Source: Pseudomonas sp. RIT288 (GTDB lineage Bacteria; Pseudomonadota; Gammaproteobacteria; Pseudomonadales; Pseudomonadaceae). From it: a stretch of DNA of 64,000 nucleotides. Position 1 is the stretch's first letter. Each line of letters opens with the position of its first letter. The notes below the pieces were generated by a model. That model worked only from the letters and a program-made list of their open reading frames with translations, ran no database searches and was not told the DNA's origin. The stretch covers positions 310,001 to 374,000 of the forward strand of contig NZ_JFYN01000034.1 of assembly GCF_000631985.1 (NCBI RefSeq), written 5' to 3'. The position numbers and the translations under genes are program-made. Below, piece after piece: positions 39,956 to 48,973 of this stretch.

Positions 39956-40663
39956 TTGGCTGCCAAGAAAAAACCTGCACCCAAGCGTGGCGCCAGCCGT
40001 TACCAAGCTCCTGCAAAGCAACCGATTCCGGGCTGGCTGTGGATGGCCATCGGCCTGACGGTCGGTGCGTTCATCGTTTTCCTGATGAAACTGGAGCCGG
40101 GCAAGGGCAGCGACACGGTCAAGCGCGAGAAGATCGAGCAGGCGCAACAGCAGAAAGCCACGAAAATCGCCGAGGCCAACAAGACCCCGCCGAGCCCGAC
40201 GCAACCGGTGAAGCCGAAGTACGACTTCTACACGCTGCTGCCGGAATCGGAAGTGATCGTGCCGCCGGATGCCGTGCCGGAGAAAACCCTGCCGACGCCA
40301 CAAGTGCCGACCACGCCGGTCACCCCGGCGGAAGCGGCGAAGATCGACACGGCACGGGCGCAGGCTGCGCTGTCGGGCATTACCCCGCCACCCGCGCCGC
40401 CAGTGGCGAAAGCGGCGCCGGTGACCAAGTTCTTCCTCCAGGCCGGTTCGTTCCGCAAAGAGGCGGACGCGGACAAGGTGCGGGCGCAGATCATTCTGCT
40501 GGGCCAGGCTGTTTCGGTTGAGTCGGGCACGGTGAAGGATGAGACCTGGTATCGCGTACTCGTTGGCCCGTTCAGCAACCGCGAACAGTTGACTACTGCG
40601 CAGAAACAACTGGCCGGCAGCGGCTTCAGCAACCTGTTGTTACAACAACGCCAGAGCCGCTGA
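39956..40663 (+). CDS. SPOR-domain membrane protein (FtsN-like)
   Basis: A 235-residue bitopic protein. A short basic cytoplasmic tail (AAKKKPAPKRGASRYQ), one helix (GWLWMAIGLTVGAFIVFLM, about 24-44), a Pro/Ala-rich periplasmic linker, and a SPOR domain from about residue 155 (KFFLQAGSFRKEADADKVRAQI ... WYRVLVGPF) that binds septal peptidoglycan. The layout is that of FtsN, but it is not certain to be the essential divisome FtsN. The start is TTG 39956, one base after the argS stop, with GGAG inside the end of argS. Confidence 0.82.
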   Translation: MAAKKKPAPKRGASRYQAPAKQPIPGWLWMAIGLTVGAFIVFLMKLEPGKGSDTVKREKIEQAQQQKATKIAEANKTPPSPTQPVKPKYDFYTLLPESEVIVPPDAVPEKTLPTPQVPTTPVTPAEAAKIDTARAQAALSGITPPPAPPVAKAAPVTKFFLQAGSFRKEADADKVRAQIILLGQAVSVESGTVKDETWYRVLVGPFSNREQLTTAQKQLAGSGFSNLLLQQRQSR

Positions 40664-40668
40664 CCTCT

Positions 40669-40691
40669 CGCCGAACGTAAATCGTTCGGCG
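40669..40691 (+). terminator. Hairpin after the SPOR gene
   Basis: Perfect nine-base arms CGCCGAACG / CGTTCGGCG around TAAAT, starting 6 bases after the stop. There is no U-run, so termination is uncertain. Confidence 0.45.
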
Positions 40692-40696
40692 GACTT

Positions 40697-40830
40697 TGTG
40701 GCGAGGGAGCTTGCTCCCGCTGGGGTGCGAAGCGCCCCCAAATCCTGTGATTCCAGTGCGTCAGACAGCCTGGGATTGCAGGTTTTACGACTGCTGCGCA
40801 GCCGAGCGGGAGCGAGCTCCCTCGCCACAG
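40697..40830. repeat. Long inverted repeat, family C
   Basis: TGTGGCGAGGGAGCTTGCTC on the left, GAGCGAGCTCCCTCGCCACA on the right, about 90 bases between. A second copy lies at 60963-61093. Confidence 0.85.
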
Positions 40831-40880
40831 AGGTTTGCACCACCCCTTCATCACCGCTCGTCCCCTCTCTCCGCCCCCGG

Positions 40881-40907
40881 TTGAAATCCTCTCCAGCACC
40901 CCCATAT
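40881..40907 (+). promoter_or_regulatory. Sigma-32 heat-shock promoter of hslVU
   Basis: GTTGAAA (TTGAAA at 40881-40886), 13 bases, CCCCATAT (40900-40907). This is one mismatch from the E. coli sigma-32 consensus CTTGAAA / CCCCATNT at an allowed spacing, 47 bases before the hslV start. Confidence 0.8.
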
Positions 40908-40953
40908 GAATGGGCATAAGGCATTTTCGCCCCGCTGCGTGGAGACTCTTCCC

Positions 40954-41484
40954 TTGACCACCATCGTTTCAGTCCGCCGCCACGGCAAAGTCGTCATGGG
41001 CGGCGACGGCCAGGTTTCTCTCGGCAACACCGTGATGAAAGGCAACGCCAAAAAGGTGCGTCGCCTGTACCACGGCCAGGTCATCGCCGGTTTCGCCGGT
41101 GCCACCGCCGACGCCTTCACCCTGTTCGAACGTTTCGAAGGCCAGCTCGAGAAACATCAGGGCCACCTGATCCGCGCCGCTGTCGAACTCGCCAAAGAAT
41201 GGCGCACCGACCGCTCCCTGAGCCGCCTCGAAGCCATGCTCGCGGTCGCCAACAAGGACGCCTCGCTGATCATCACCGGCAACGGTGACGTGGTCGAACC
41301 GGAAAACGGCCTGATCGCCATGGGTTCCGGCGGCGGCTATGCACAGGCAGCAGCCAGCGCACTGTTGAAAAAGACCGACCTGTCGGCCCGTGAAATCGTC
41401 GAAACCGCATTGGGCATCGCTGCCGACATCTGCGTATTCACCAACCACACTCAGACCATTGAGGAGCAGGATCTCGCTGAATAA
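40954..41484 (+). CDS. hslV: ATP-dependent protease subunit HslV
   Basis: A 176-residue proteasome-like peptidase. The start is TTG 40954, with GGAG nine bases upstream, so that after Met removal the protein begins TTIVSVRR with the catalytic N-terminal Thr. The second hallmark is [12 protein letters not shown], and [14 protein letters not shown] is also conserved. It forms a dodecamer that degrades proteins unfolded by HslU. Longer in-frame starts would bury the catalytic Thr and can be excluded. It is followed by hslU after 55 bases. Confidence 0.97.
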   Translation: MTTIVSVRRHGKVVMGGDGQVSLGNTVMKGNAKKVRRLYHGQVIAGFAGATADAFTLFERFEGQLEKHQGHLIRAAVELAKEWRTDRSLSRLEAMLAVANKDASLIITGNGDVVEPENGLIAMGSGGGYAQAAASALLKKTDLSAREIVETALGIAADICVFTNHTQTIEEQDLAE

Positions 41485-41539
41485 GCCTGACGCGGCCTAA
41501 GTGCCACGGCTTGTTTCTGCTTGAGGACCGTCAATTACT

Positions 41540-42877
41540 ATGTCCATGACTCCCCGCGAAATCGTCCACGAACTCAACCGCCATATCATCGGCCAGGACG
41601 ATGCCAAGCGCGCCGTCGCGATTGCCCTGCGCAACCGCTGGCGCCGCATGCAGCTGCCTGAAGAGCTGCGCGTTGAAGTGACCCCGAAAAACATTCTGAT
41701 GATCGGCCCGACCGGCGTCGGTAAAACCGAAATCGCCCGTCGTCTGGCGAAACTGGCCAACGCGCCGTTCATCAAGGTCGAAGCGACCAAATTCACCGAA
41801 GTCGGCTACGTTGGCCGCGACGTTGAATCGATCATCCGTGATCTGGCCGACGCCGCGATCAAGATGCTCCGCGAGCAGGAAATGACCCGCGTGCGCCACC
41901 GTGCCGAAGACGCTGCCGAGGACCGTATCCTCGACGCACTGCTGCCACCGGCACGCATGGGCTTCAGCAATGAAGAGGCACCGAGCAGCGATTCCAACAC
42001 CCGTCAGCTGTTCCGCAAACGCCTGCGCGAAGGTCAGCTGGACGACAAGGAAATCGAAATCGAAGTCGCCGAAGTGTCCGGCATCGAGATCGCTACGCCG
42101 CCCGGCATGGAAGAAATGACCAGCCAGTTGCAGAACCTGTTCGCCAATATGGGCAAGGGCAAGAAGAAAGCGCGCAAGCTCAAGGTCAAAGAAGCGCTGA
42201 AACTTGTGCGCGACGAAGAGGCCGGGCGCCTGGTCAACGAAGAAGAGCTGAAGGCCAAGGCGCTGGAAGCGGTCGAGCAGCACGGCATTGTGTTCATCGA
42301 CGAAATCGACAAGGTCGCCAAGCGCGGCAATGTCGGCGGCGCCGATGTCTCCCGTGAAGGCGTACAGCGCGACCTGCTGCCGCTGATCGAAGGCTGCACA
42401 GTCAACACCAAACTGGGCATGGTCAAGACCGACCACATCCTGTTCATCGCCTCCGGTGCGTTTCACCTGAGCAAGCCGAGCGATCTGGTGCCGGAGCTGC
42501 AAGGCCGTCTGCCGATCCGTGTCGAGCTCAAGGCCCTGAGCCCGGAAGACTTCGAGCGCATCCTCAGCGAGCCGCACGCTTCGCTCACCGAGCAATACTG
42601 CGCACTGCTGAAAACCGAAGGCCTGAACATCCAGTTCCAGCCGGAAGGCATCAAGCGTCTGGCGGAAATCGCCTGGCAGGTCAACGAGAAGACCGAGAAC
42701 ATCGGTGCCCGTCGTCTGCACACGCTGCTTGAGCGTCTGCTGGAAGAGGTGTCGTTCAGTGCCGGCGACCTGGCCAGCGCGCATGACGACAAACCGATCC
42801 TGATCGACGCTGCGTACGTCAACAGCCATCTGGGCGAATTGGCGCAGAACGAAGACCTGTCCCGTTATATCCTGTAG
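41540..42877 (+). CDS. hslU: HslU ATPase (unfoldase)
   Basis: A 445-residue AAA+ protein. Walker A is [15 protein letters not shown] (near residue 56), the pore motif is GYVGRDVES, the I-domain lies at about 110-240, and Walker B is [14 protein letters not shown]. The C-terminus LSRYIL is the peptide that inserts into HslV. It unfolds substrates for HslV. It is downstream of hslV under the same heat-shock promoter; a family B REP dyad follows within 15 bases of the stop. Confidence 0.97.
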   Translation: MSMTPREIVHELNRHIIGQDDAKRAVAIALRNRWRRMQLPEELRVEVTPKNILMIGPTGVGKTEIARRLAKLANAPFIKVEATKFTEVGYVGRDVESIIRDLADAAIKMLREQEMTRVRHRAEDAAEDRILDALLPPARMGFSNEEAPSSDSNTRQLFRKRLREGQLDDKEIEIEVAEVSGIEIATPPGMEEMTSQLQNLFANMGKGKKKARKLKVKEALKLVRDEEAGRLVNEEELKAKALEAVEQHGIVFIDEIDKVAKRGNVGGADVSREGVQRDLLPLIEGCTVNTKLGMVKTDHILFIASGAFHLSKPSDLVPELQGRLPIRVELKALSPEDFERILSEPHASLTEQYCALLKTEGLNIQFQPEGIKRLAEIAWQVNEKTENIGARRLHTLLERLLEEVSFSAGDLASAHDDKPILIDAAYVNSHLGELAQNEDLSRYIL

Positions 42878-42887
42878 GTCACCTTCT

Positions 42888-42968
42888 CTGTAGGAGCTGC
42901 CGCAGGCTGCGATCTTTTGATTTTGCTTTTCAAGATCAAAAGATCGCAGCCTGCGGCAGCTCCTACAG
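42888..42968. repeat. REP dyad, family B, reversed arm order
   Basis: TGTAGGAGCTGCCGCAGGCT first, AGCCTGCGGCAGCTCCTACA last, after hslU. Confidence 0.85.
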
Positions 42969-42995
42969 GGGTTCATCACAGTCGGATGACCTGCA

Positions 42996-43373
42996 ATGAC
43001 CAATATTCCCACCGACATCAAACTGCACAAAGCCTCGAAAACCCTGACGCTCAAATACGCGTCCGGCGAGGAGTACACCCTGCCCGCCGAATTTCTGCGC
43101 GTGCATTCCCCTTCCGCCGAGGTCCAGGGCCACGGCAAACCGATCCTGCAATTCGGCAAGCTCAATGTCGGCCTCAGCGGCCTGGAACCGGCCGGTCACT
43201 ACGCACTGAAACTGACCTTCGACGACGGTCACGACAGCGGCTTGTTCACCTGGGATTACCTCTACGAGTTGGGGCGACGTCATGACGCACTCTGGGCCGA
43301 TTATCTGGCCGAGCTCAAAGCGGCCGGGAAAACCCGTGATCCGGACGAGTCAATCGTCAAGCTGATGCTCTAG
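42996..43373 (+). CDS. DUF971 protein (gamma-butyrobetaine hydroxylase-like N-terminal domain)
   Basis: A 125-residue protein. It has an LKYASGEEYTLPAEFLRVHSPSAEV block and ends with GLFTWDYLYELG, the pattern of DUF971/GBBH-like_N domains. These are small beta folds, one of which forms the N-terminal domain of gamma-butyrobetaine hydroxylase and is also found in Fe-S-related proteins. No catalytic role is known for the stand-alone form. It lies between hslU and phaC1 as in other Pseudomonas and has its own ATG with no overlap. Confidence 0.85.
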   Translation: MTNIPTDIKLHKASKTLTLKYASGEEYTLPAEFLRVHSPSAEVQGHGKPILQFGKLNVGLSGLEPAGHYALKLTFDDGHDSGLFTWDYLYELGRRHDALWADYLAELKAAGKTRDPDESIVKLML

Positions 43374-43471
43374 TCCGAGACTCTTGCTCTTTAGAGGGCA
43401 TTTTCTAAATTCATCTGTTTGAATGCTCTGCTGTGTGGCCGAGGATCGGCCTGCTTGCGAAAAAAATTAAA

Positions 43472-43554
43472 CTCGGGTAACCAATGGAGCTGGCAAGTTC
43501 CCTGCAGTGCTCTACGACTGTAAAGCAGCTATGCAGAATTAACGGTCACCCGAG
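43472..43554. promoter_or_regulatory. Inverted repeat flanking the phaC1 promoter
   Basis: CTCGGGTAACC (43472-43482) and GGTCACCCGAG (43544-43554) are inverted with one mismatch in 11 and enclose the sigma-54 candidate. Half-sites of the form GGGTxxCC also occur at the phaI promoter. Confidence 0.45.
43491..43506 (+). promoter_or_regulatory. Candidate sigma-54 promoter of phaC1
   Basis: TGGCAAGTTCCCTGCA fits TGGCAC-N5-TTGCA with the invariant GG and GC correctly spaced and two mismatches. Transcription would start near 43517, about 114 bases before phaC1. A sigma-54 site has been proposed for phaC1 in P. aeruginosa. Confidence 0.5.
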
Positions 43555-43630
43555 CAGTAGTACCTGGCATTCGCTGTGGAACTGCACAGCAGAAACCGGG
43601 TACTCGTCTCAGGACAATGGAGCGTCGTAG

Positions 43631-45310
43631 ATGAGTAACAAGAATAACGATGACCTGAAGTACCAAGCCTCGGAAAACACCCTGGGGCTTAATCCCGTCG
43701 TTGGGCTGCGCGGAAAGGATCTGCTGGCCTCTGCTCGTATGGTGCTGACCCAGGCCATCAAACAACCGATCCATAGCGTCAAGCACGTGACTCATTTCGG
43801 TCTTGAACTGAAGAACGTGCTGTTCGGCAAATCCGAACTGCAACCGGCCAGCGATGACCGTCGCTTCGCGGATCCGGCGTGGAGTCAGAACCCGCTCTAC
43901 AAACGTTATCTGCAAACTTACCTGGCGTGGCGCAAGGAGCTCCACTCCTGGATCGACGACAGCAGCCTGTCACCCAAAGACATCGCGCGCGGCCACTTCG
44001 TGATCAACCTGATGACCGAAGCCATGGCCCCGACCAACACCGCAGCCAACCCGGCAGCGGTCAAACGCTTCTTCGAAACCGGCGGCAAAAGCCTGCTCGA
44101 CGGCCTCTCGCATCTGGCCAAGGATCTGGTACACAACGGCGGCATGCCGAGCCAGGTCAACATGGGCGCGTTCGAGGTCGGCAAGAGCCTCGGCGTGACC
44201 GAAGGCGCGGTGGTGTTTCGCAACGACGTGCTGGAGCTGATCCAGTACAAGCCGATCACCGAGCAAGTCCACGAGCGCCCGCTGCTGGTGGTGCCGCCAC
44301 AGATCAACAAGTTCTATGTTTTCGACCTGAGCCCGGACAAGAGTCTGGCGCGCTTCTGCCTGCGCAATAACGTGCAGACCTTCATCGTCAGCTGGCGTAA
44401 CCCGACCAAGGCCCAGCGCGAGTGGGGTCTGTCGACCTACATCGATGCGCTCAAGGAAGCGGTCGACGTGGTCACGGCGATCACCGGCAGCAAAGACGTG
44501 AACATGCTCGGCGCCTGCTCCGGCGGCATCACCTGCACCGCCCTGCTCGGCCACTACGCCGCCCTCGGCGAGAACAAGGTCAACGCCCTGACCCTGCTGG
44601 TCAGCGTGCTCGACACCACACTGGACAGCGACGTCGCTCTGTTCGTCGACGAGCAGACCCTCGAGACCGCCAAGCGCCACTCGTACCAGGCCGGCGTGCT
44701 CGAAGGCAAGGACATGGCCAAGGTCTTCGCGTGGATGCGCCCCAACGACCTGATCTGGAACTACTGGGTCAACAACTACCTGCTCGGTAACGAGCCGCCG
44801 GTGTTCGACATCCTGTTCTGGAACAACGACACCACCCGCTTGCCGGCCGCGTTCCACGGCGACCTGATCGAGATGTTCAAAAACAACCCACTGATCCGCC
44901 CCAATGCACTGGAAGTGTGCGGCACGCCGATCGACCTCAAGCAGGTCACCGCCGACATCTTCTCGCTGGCCGGCACCAACGACCACATCACCCCGTGGAA
45001 GTCCTGCTACAAGTCGGCGCAGCTGTTTGGCGGCAAGGTCGAGTTCGTGCTGTCGAGCAGCGGGCACATCCAGAGCATCCTGAACCCGCCGGGCAATCCG
45101 AAATCGCGCTACATGACCAGCGAAGGCATGGCCGCCAATGCCGACGAATGGCAAGAGAACTCGACCAAGCACACTGATTCCTGGTGGCTGTACTGGCAGG
45201 CGTGGCAGGCCGAGCGCTCGGGCAATCTGAAAAAGGCGCCGACCAAACTCGGCAACAAAGCGTATGCGCCAGGTGAAGCATCGCCGGGCACTTATGTACA
45301 TGAGCGGTAA
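43631..45310 (+). CDS. phaC1: Class II medium-chain-length PHA synthase 1
   Basis: A 559-residue PHA polymerase that links (R)-3-hydroxyacyl-CoA units of C6-C14 into storage polyester at the granule surface. It has an alpha/beta-hydrolase core with the synthase lipase-like box GACSGG. The triad Cys296, Asp451 (NDHITPW) and His479 (SGHIQS) falls at the positions known for class II synthases. It is the first gene of the pha cluster. The codons after the ATG form an A-rich Hfq/Crc-type motif. A REP dyad separates it from phaZ. Confidence 0.97.
   Translation: MSNKNNDDLKYQASENTLGLNPVVGLRGKDLLASARMVLTQAIKQPIHSVKHVTHFGLELKNVLFGKSELQPASDDRRFADPAWSQNPLYKRYLQTYLAWRKELHSWIDDSSLSPKDIARGHFVINLMTEAMAPTNTAANPAAVKRFFETGGKSLLDGLSHLAKDLVHNGGMPSQVNMGAFEVGKSLGVTEGAVVFRNDVLELIQYKPITEQVHERPLLVVPPQINKFYVFDLSPDKSLARFCLRNNVQTFIVSWRNPTKAQREWGLSTYIDALKEAVDVVTAITGSKDVNMLGACSGGITCTALLGHYAALGENKVNALTLLVSVLDTTLDSDVALFVDEQTLETAKRHSYQAGVLEGKDMAKVFAWMRPNDLIWNYWVNNYLLGNEPPVFDILFWNNDTTRLPAAFHGDLIEMFKNNPLIRPNALEVCGTPIDLKQVTADIFSLAGTNDHITPWKSCYKSAQLFGGKVEFVLSSSGHIQSILNPPGNPKSRYMTSEGMAANADEWQENSTKHTDSWWLYWQAWQAERSGNLKKAPTKLGNKAYAPGEASPGTYVHER
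43637..43648 (+). promoter_or_regulatory. Hfq/Crc target motif at the phaC1 start
   Basis: Four consecutive AAN triplets (AAC AAG AAT AAC) at codons 3-6 of phaC1, the CA-motif pattern bound by Hfq-Crc. Crc is known to repress phaC1 translation in P. putida. Confidence 0.65.
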
Positions 45311-45326
45311 CTGACACCTCGCCCTG

Positions 45327-45407
45327 CGTAGGAGCTGCCGAAGGCTGCGATCTTTTGATTTTGCTTTTCAAGATCAAAGGATCGCAGCCTCCGGCAGCTC
45401 CTACAGG
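45327..45407. repeat. REP dyad, family B, reversed arm order
   Basis: GTAGGAGCTGCCGAAGGCTG first, inverted with one change at the right end, between phaC1 and phaZ. Confidence 0.85.
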
Positions 45408-45442
45408 GGAGCGGGGATGAATTAATCCACAGGGCCTGAAGC

Positions 45443-46297
45443 ATGCCGCAACCGTTCATTTTCCGTACCGTCGATCTGGATGGGCAGACCCTCCGCACGG
45501 CGGTACGCCCCGGCAAGCCTCATTTGACGCCCTTGCTGATTTTCAACGGCATCGGTGCCAACCTGGAGCTGGTGTTTCCATTTGTCGCGGCGCTGGACCC
45601 GGATCTGGAAGTGATCGCCTTCGACGTGCCCGGTGTCGGCGGCTCGTCGACGCCCAACCGACCGTATCGCTTTCCCGGATTGGCGAAGCTGACGTCGCGG
45701 ATGCTCGACTACCTCGACTACGGTCAGGTCAACGTCATCGGCGTGTCCTGGGGCGGTGCGCTGGCGCAGCAATTCGCCCACGACTACCCCGAACGCTGCA
45801 AGAAACTGGTGCTGGCGGCGACTGCGGCCGGCGCCTTCATGGTGCCGGGCAAGCCGAAAGTGCTATGGATGATGGCCAGCCCACGCCGTTACATCCAGCC
45901 ATCGCACGTGATCCGCATCGCACCGTTGATCTACGGCGGCTCGTTCCGCCGCGATCCGACCCTGGCTGCCAGCCATGCGGCGAAAGTGCGTTCGGCGGGC
46001 AAGCTCGGTTATTACTGGCAGCTGTTCGCCGGCCTGGGCTGGACCAGCATTCACTGGCTGCACAAGATCCATCAGCCGACCCTGGTGCTGGCCGGCGATG
46101 ACGATCCGCTGATCCCGCTGATCAACATGCGCATGCTCGCCTGGCGCATCCCCAACGCCCAGTTGCACATCATCGACGACGGTCATTTGTTCCTGATCAC
46201 CCGCGCCGAAGCCGTAGCGCCGATCATCATGAAATTCCTTGAGGAGGAACGGCAGCGCGCCGTGATGCACCCGCATCCGACCCCGCTGGGCGGATAA
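45443..46297 (+). CDS. phaZ: Intracellular mcl-PHA depolymerase
   Basis: A 284-residue alpha/beta-hydrolase. The nucleophile is Ser102 in GVSWGGAL, and DDDPLIP and DDGHLFLIT supply the acid and His, matching the Ser-Asp-His triad of P. putida PhaZ. It degrades stored polymer for reuse during carbon starvation. It sits between phaC1 and phaC2, as in all mcl-PHA producers of this type. Confidence 0.95.
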   Translation: MPQPFIFRTVDLDGQTLRTAVRPGKPHLTPLLIFNGIGANLELVFPFVAALDPDLEVIAFDVPGVGGSSTPNRPYRFPGLAKLTSRMLDYLDYGQVNVIGVSWGGALAQQFAHDYPERCKKLVLAATAAGAFMVPGKPKVLWMMASPRRYIQPSHVIRIAPLIYGGSFRRDPTLAASHAAKVRSAGKLGYYWQLFAGLGWTSIHWLHKIHQPTLVLAGDDDPLIPLINMRMLAWRIPNAQLHIIDDGHLFLITRAEAVAPIIMKFLEEERQRAVMHPHPTPLGG

Positions 46298-46436
46298 ATC
46301 ACAGCGGCAGGTTTTATGCAGGGTTTTGAACAAAGTGCGCGGCAGGACGCCGCGCAGGCAGCAACCCGTAACAGCGACTATGGTGTTCTGGTTCGGTGAG
46401 TTTGTTTTTGACCTGAAGACGAAGGAGTGTTGAGTC

Positions 46437-48119
46437 ATGCGCGACAAACCTGCGACGGGCGTAGTGCCCAGTCCCGCCGTTTTCATCAATGCACAAAGTG
46501 CAATGACTGGCCTGCGCGGGCGGGACTTGCTCTCGACTTTGCGCAGCGTCGCAGCCCACGGTCTGCGCAACCCGTTCCACAGTGCGAAACACGCCTTGAA
46601 ACTCGGCGGCCAGCTCGGTCGCGTGTTGCTCGGTGAAACCCTGCACCCGACCAACCCGCAGGACGCGCGGTTCGCCGATCCGGCGTGGAGCCTCAATCCG
46701 TTCTACCGGCGCAGCCTGCAGGCGTATCTGGCCTGGCAGAAACAGGTCAAGAGCTGGATCGATGAAAGCAGCATGAGCGAGGACGACCGCGCTCGCGCGC
46801 ACTTCGCGTTCACCCTGCTCAACGATGCCGTCGCACCCTCCAATACCTTGCTCAATCCGCTGGCGGTGAAGGAACTGTTCAATTCCGGTGGCCAGAGTCT
46901 GGTGCGCGGCCTGAGCCATCTGTTCGATGATCTGCTGCACAACGATGGTCTGCCACGCCAGGTCACCAAGCAGGCTTTCGAGGTCGGCAAGACCGTTGCC
47001 ACCACCACTGGCGCCGTGGTGTTTCGCAACGAGATGCTGGAGCTGATCCAGTACAAGCCGATGAGCGAAAACCAGTACGCCAAGCCGCTGCTGGTGGTGC
47101 CGCCGCAAATCAACAAGTACTACATTTTCGACCTCAGCCCGCAGAACAGCTTCGTCCAGTACGCGCTGAAGAACGGCCTGCAGACCTTCATGATCAGCTG
47201 GCGCAACCCGGACGTACGCCATCGCGAATGGGGCCTGTCGACCTATGTCGAGGCGGTGGAAGAAGCGATGAACATCTGCCGGACGATCACCGGCGCGCGC
47301 GAGGTCAACCTGATGGGCGCCTGCGCCGGTGGCCTGACCATCGCCGCGCTGCAGGGTCATCTGCAGGCCAAACGGCAACTGCGGCGGATCTCCAGTGCGA
47401 CCTATCTGGTCAGCCTGCTCGACAGCGAGATCGAAACCCCGACCACCCTGTTCGCCGACGAACAGACCATCGAAGCAGCCAAACGCCGTTCCTATCAGAG
47501 AGGCGTGCTCGACGGTCGCGACATGGCCAAGGTGTTCGCCTGGATGCGGCCCAACGATTTGATCTGGAGCTACTTCGTCAATAACTACCTGCTCGGCAAG
47601 GAGCCGCCGGCCTTCGACATTCTCTACTGGAACAACGACAACACCCGCCTGCCCGCCGCATTCCACGGCGACCTGCTGGACTTCTTCAAACACAATCCGC
47701 TGACCCACCCGGGCGGACTGGAAGTCTGCGGTACGCCGATCGATCTGCAAAAAGTCACCGTCGACAGCTTCAGCGTGGCCGGCATGAACGATCACATCAC
47801 GCCGTGGGACGCGGTGTATCGCTCGACCCTGCTGCTCGGCGGTGAGCGGCGTTTTGTGCTGTCCAACAGTGGTCATGTGCAAAGCATCCTCAACCCGCCG
47901 AGCAACCCGAAAGCCAATTACGTCGAGAACGGCAAGCTGAGCAGCGATCCGCGCGCCTGGTATTACGACGCCAAGCGCGTCGACGGCAGTTGGTGGCCGC
48001 AGTGGCTGGAGTGGATTCAGCAACGCTCCGGCGCCCAACGCGAAACCCTGATGACCCTCGGCAACCCGAACTATCCACCGATGGAGGCAGCACCCGGCAC
48101 CTACGTGCATGTGCGCTGA
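46437..48119 (+). CDS. phaC2: Class II medium-chain-length PHA synthase 2
   Basis: A 560-residue paralogue of PhaC1. The box is GACAGG with Cys296; Asp452 is in NDHITPW and His480 in SGHVQS. It keeps all catalytic residues, with shared blocks such as VVPPQINKYYIFDLSP and FAWMRPNDLIW, and differs mostly at the N-terminus. The two synthases probably arose by duplication around phaZ. phaD follows 30 bases later and is likely cotranscribed. Confidence 0.96.
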   Translation: MRDKPATGVVPSPAVFINAQSAMTGLRGRDLLSTLRSVAAHGLRNPFHSAKHALKLGGQLGRVLLGETLHPTNPQDARFADPAWSLNPFYRRSLQAYLAWQKQVKSWIDESSMSEDDRARAHFAFTLLNDAVAPSNTLLNPLAVKELFNSGGQSLVRGLSHLFDDLLHNDGLPRQVTKQAFEVGKTVATTTGAVVFRNEMLELIQYKPMSENQYAKPLLVVPPQINKYYIFDLSPQNSFVQYALKNGLQTFMISWRNPDVRHREWGLSTYVEAVEEAMNICRTITGAREVNLMGACAGGLTIAALQGHLQAKRQLRRISSATYLVSLLDSEIETPTTLFADEQTIEAAKRRSYQRGVLDGRDMAKVFAWMRPNDLIWSYFVNNYLLGKEPPAFDILYWNNDNTRLPAAFHGDLLDFFKHNPLTHPGGLEVCGTPIDLQKVTVDSFSVAGMNDHITPWDAVYRSTLLLGGERRFVLSNSGHVQSILNPPSNPKANYVENGKLSSDPRAWYYDAKRVDGSWWPQWLEWIQQRSGAQRETLMTLGNPNYPPMEAAPGTYVHVR

Positions 48120-48149
48120 CGCTTAACCGAACTTTTCTAAGAAGACTGG

Positions 48150-48770
48150 ATGAAAACCCGCGACCGGATTCTCGAATGTGCCCTGCAACTGTTCAACGAA
48201 AAGGGTGAGCCCAACGTCTCCACCATGGAAGTTGCCAACGAAATGGGGATCAGCCCCGGCAATCTCTACTACCACTTCCACGGCAAGGAACCGTTGATTC
48301 TCGGCCTGTTCGAACGCTTCCAGAATGAACTGGCGCCGCTGCTCGATCCACCGTCGGACGTCGAGCTGGCGCCGGAGGACTACTGGCTGTTTCTGCACCT
48401 GATCGTCGAGCGTCTGGCGCAGTACCGGTTCCTGTTCCAGGACCTGTCGAACCTCGCCGGGCGCCTGCCGAAACTGGCCAAGGGCATTCGCAACCTGCTC
48501 AACGCCCTCAAGCGCACGCTGGCGTCATTGCTGGCGCGGTTGAAGGCTTCGGGGCAACTGGTCAGTGATACCCAGGCGTTGGGGCAACTGGTGGAGCAGA
48601 TCACCATGACCCTGCTGTTCTCGCTGGACTATCAGCGGATTCTGGATCGCGAGGGTGAGGTCAGGTTGGTCGTGTACCAGATCATGATGCTGGTGGCACC
48701 GCATCTGCTGCCGCCAGTGAAAGTCGCCACCGAACGGATGGCCCTGCAGTACCTTGAAGATCACGAGTGA
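48150..48770 (+). CDS. phaD: TetR-family PHA regulator PhaD
   Basis: A 206-residue TetR-type regulator. The N-terminal HTH is RILECALQLFNEKGEPNVSTMEVANEMGISPGNLYYHF-like, with NLYYHFHGKEPLI as the recognition end. The C-terminal ligand domain is helical. In P. putida PhaD activates phaC1 and phaI according to carbon source; the effector is thought to be an acyl-CoA. Candidate operators are visible at both promoters in this window. It is convergent with phaF, with a REP dyad and a terminator between. Confidence 0.92.
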   Translation: MKTRDRILECALQLFNEKGEPNVSTMEVANEMGISPGNLYYHFHGKEPLILGLFERFQNELAPLLDPPSDVELAPEDYWLFLHLIVERLAQYRFLFQDLSNLAGRLPKLAKGIRNLLNALKRTLASLLARLKASGQLVSDTQALGQLVEQITMTLLFSLDYQRILDREGEVRLVVYQIMMLVAPHLLPPVKVATERMALQYLEDHE

Positions 48771-48800
48771 CCCACATCTTTTCGCCTGACCAACACCCAT

Positions 48801-48890
48801 TGTGGGAGCGAGCCTGCTCGCGAATGGATCCTGTCAGTTGATTTCCATGTAGCTGATACACCGCTTTCGCGAGCAGGCTCGCTCCCACAG
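48801..48890. repeat. REP dyad, family A
   Basis: TGTGGGAGCGAGCCTGCTCG ... CGAGCAGGCTCGCTCCCACA between the convergent phaD and phaF. Confidence 0.85.
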
Positions 48891-48926
48891 GGATCTACAG
48901 TGGTTTGGAGATTGTCTGCACAAAAC

Positions 48927-48962
48927 AAAACGCCCGACCTTCACAGGCCGGGCGTTTTTTTT
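48927..48962. terminator. Bidirectional terminator between phaD and phaF
   Basis: AAAACGCCCG ... CGGGCGTTTTTTTT hairpin, 12 bases past the phaF stop; the U-run is strongest for rightward transcription. Confidence 0.8.
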
Positions 48963-48973
48963 GCCCTGAAAAA

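Noticed and set aside
38098-39984. A 628-codon frame on the - strand opposite argS
   Set aside because: Antisense shadow; argS carries all synthetase motifs.
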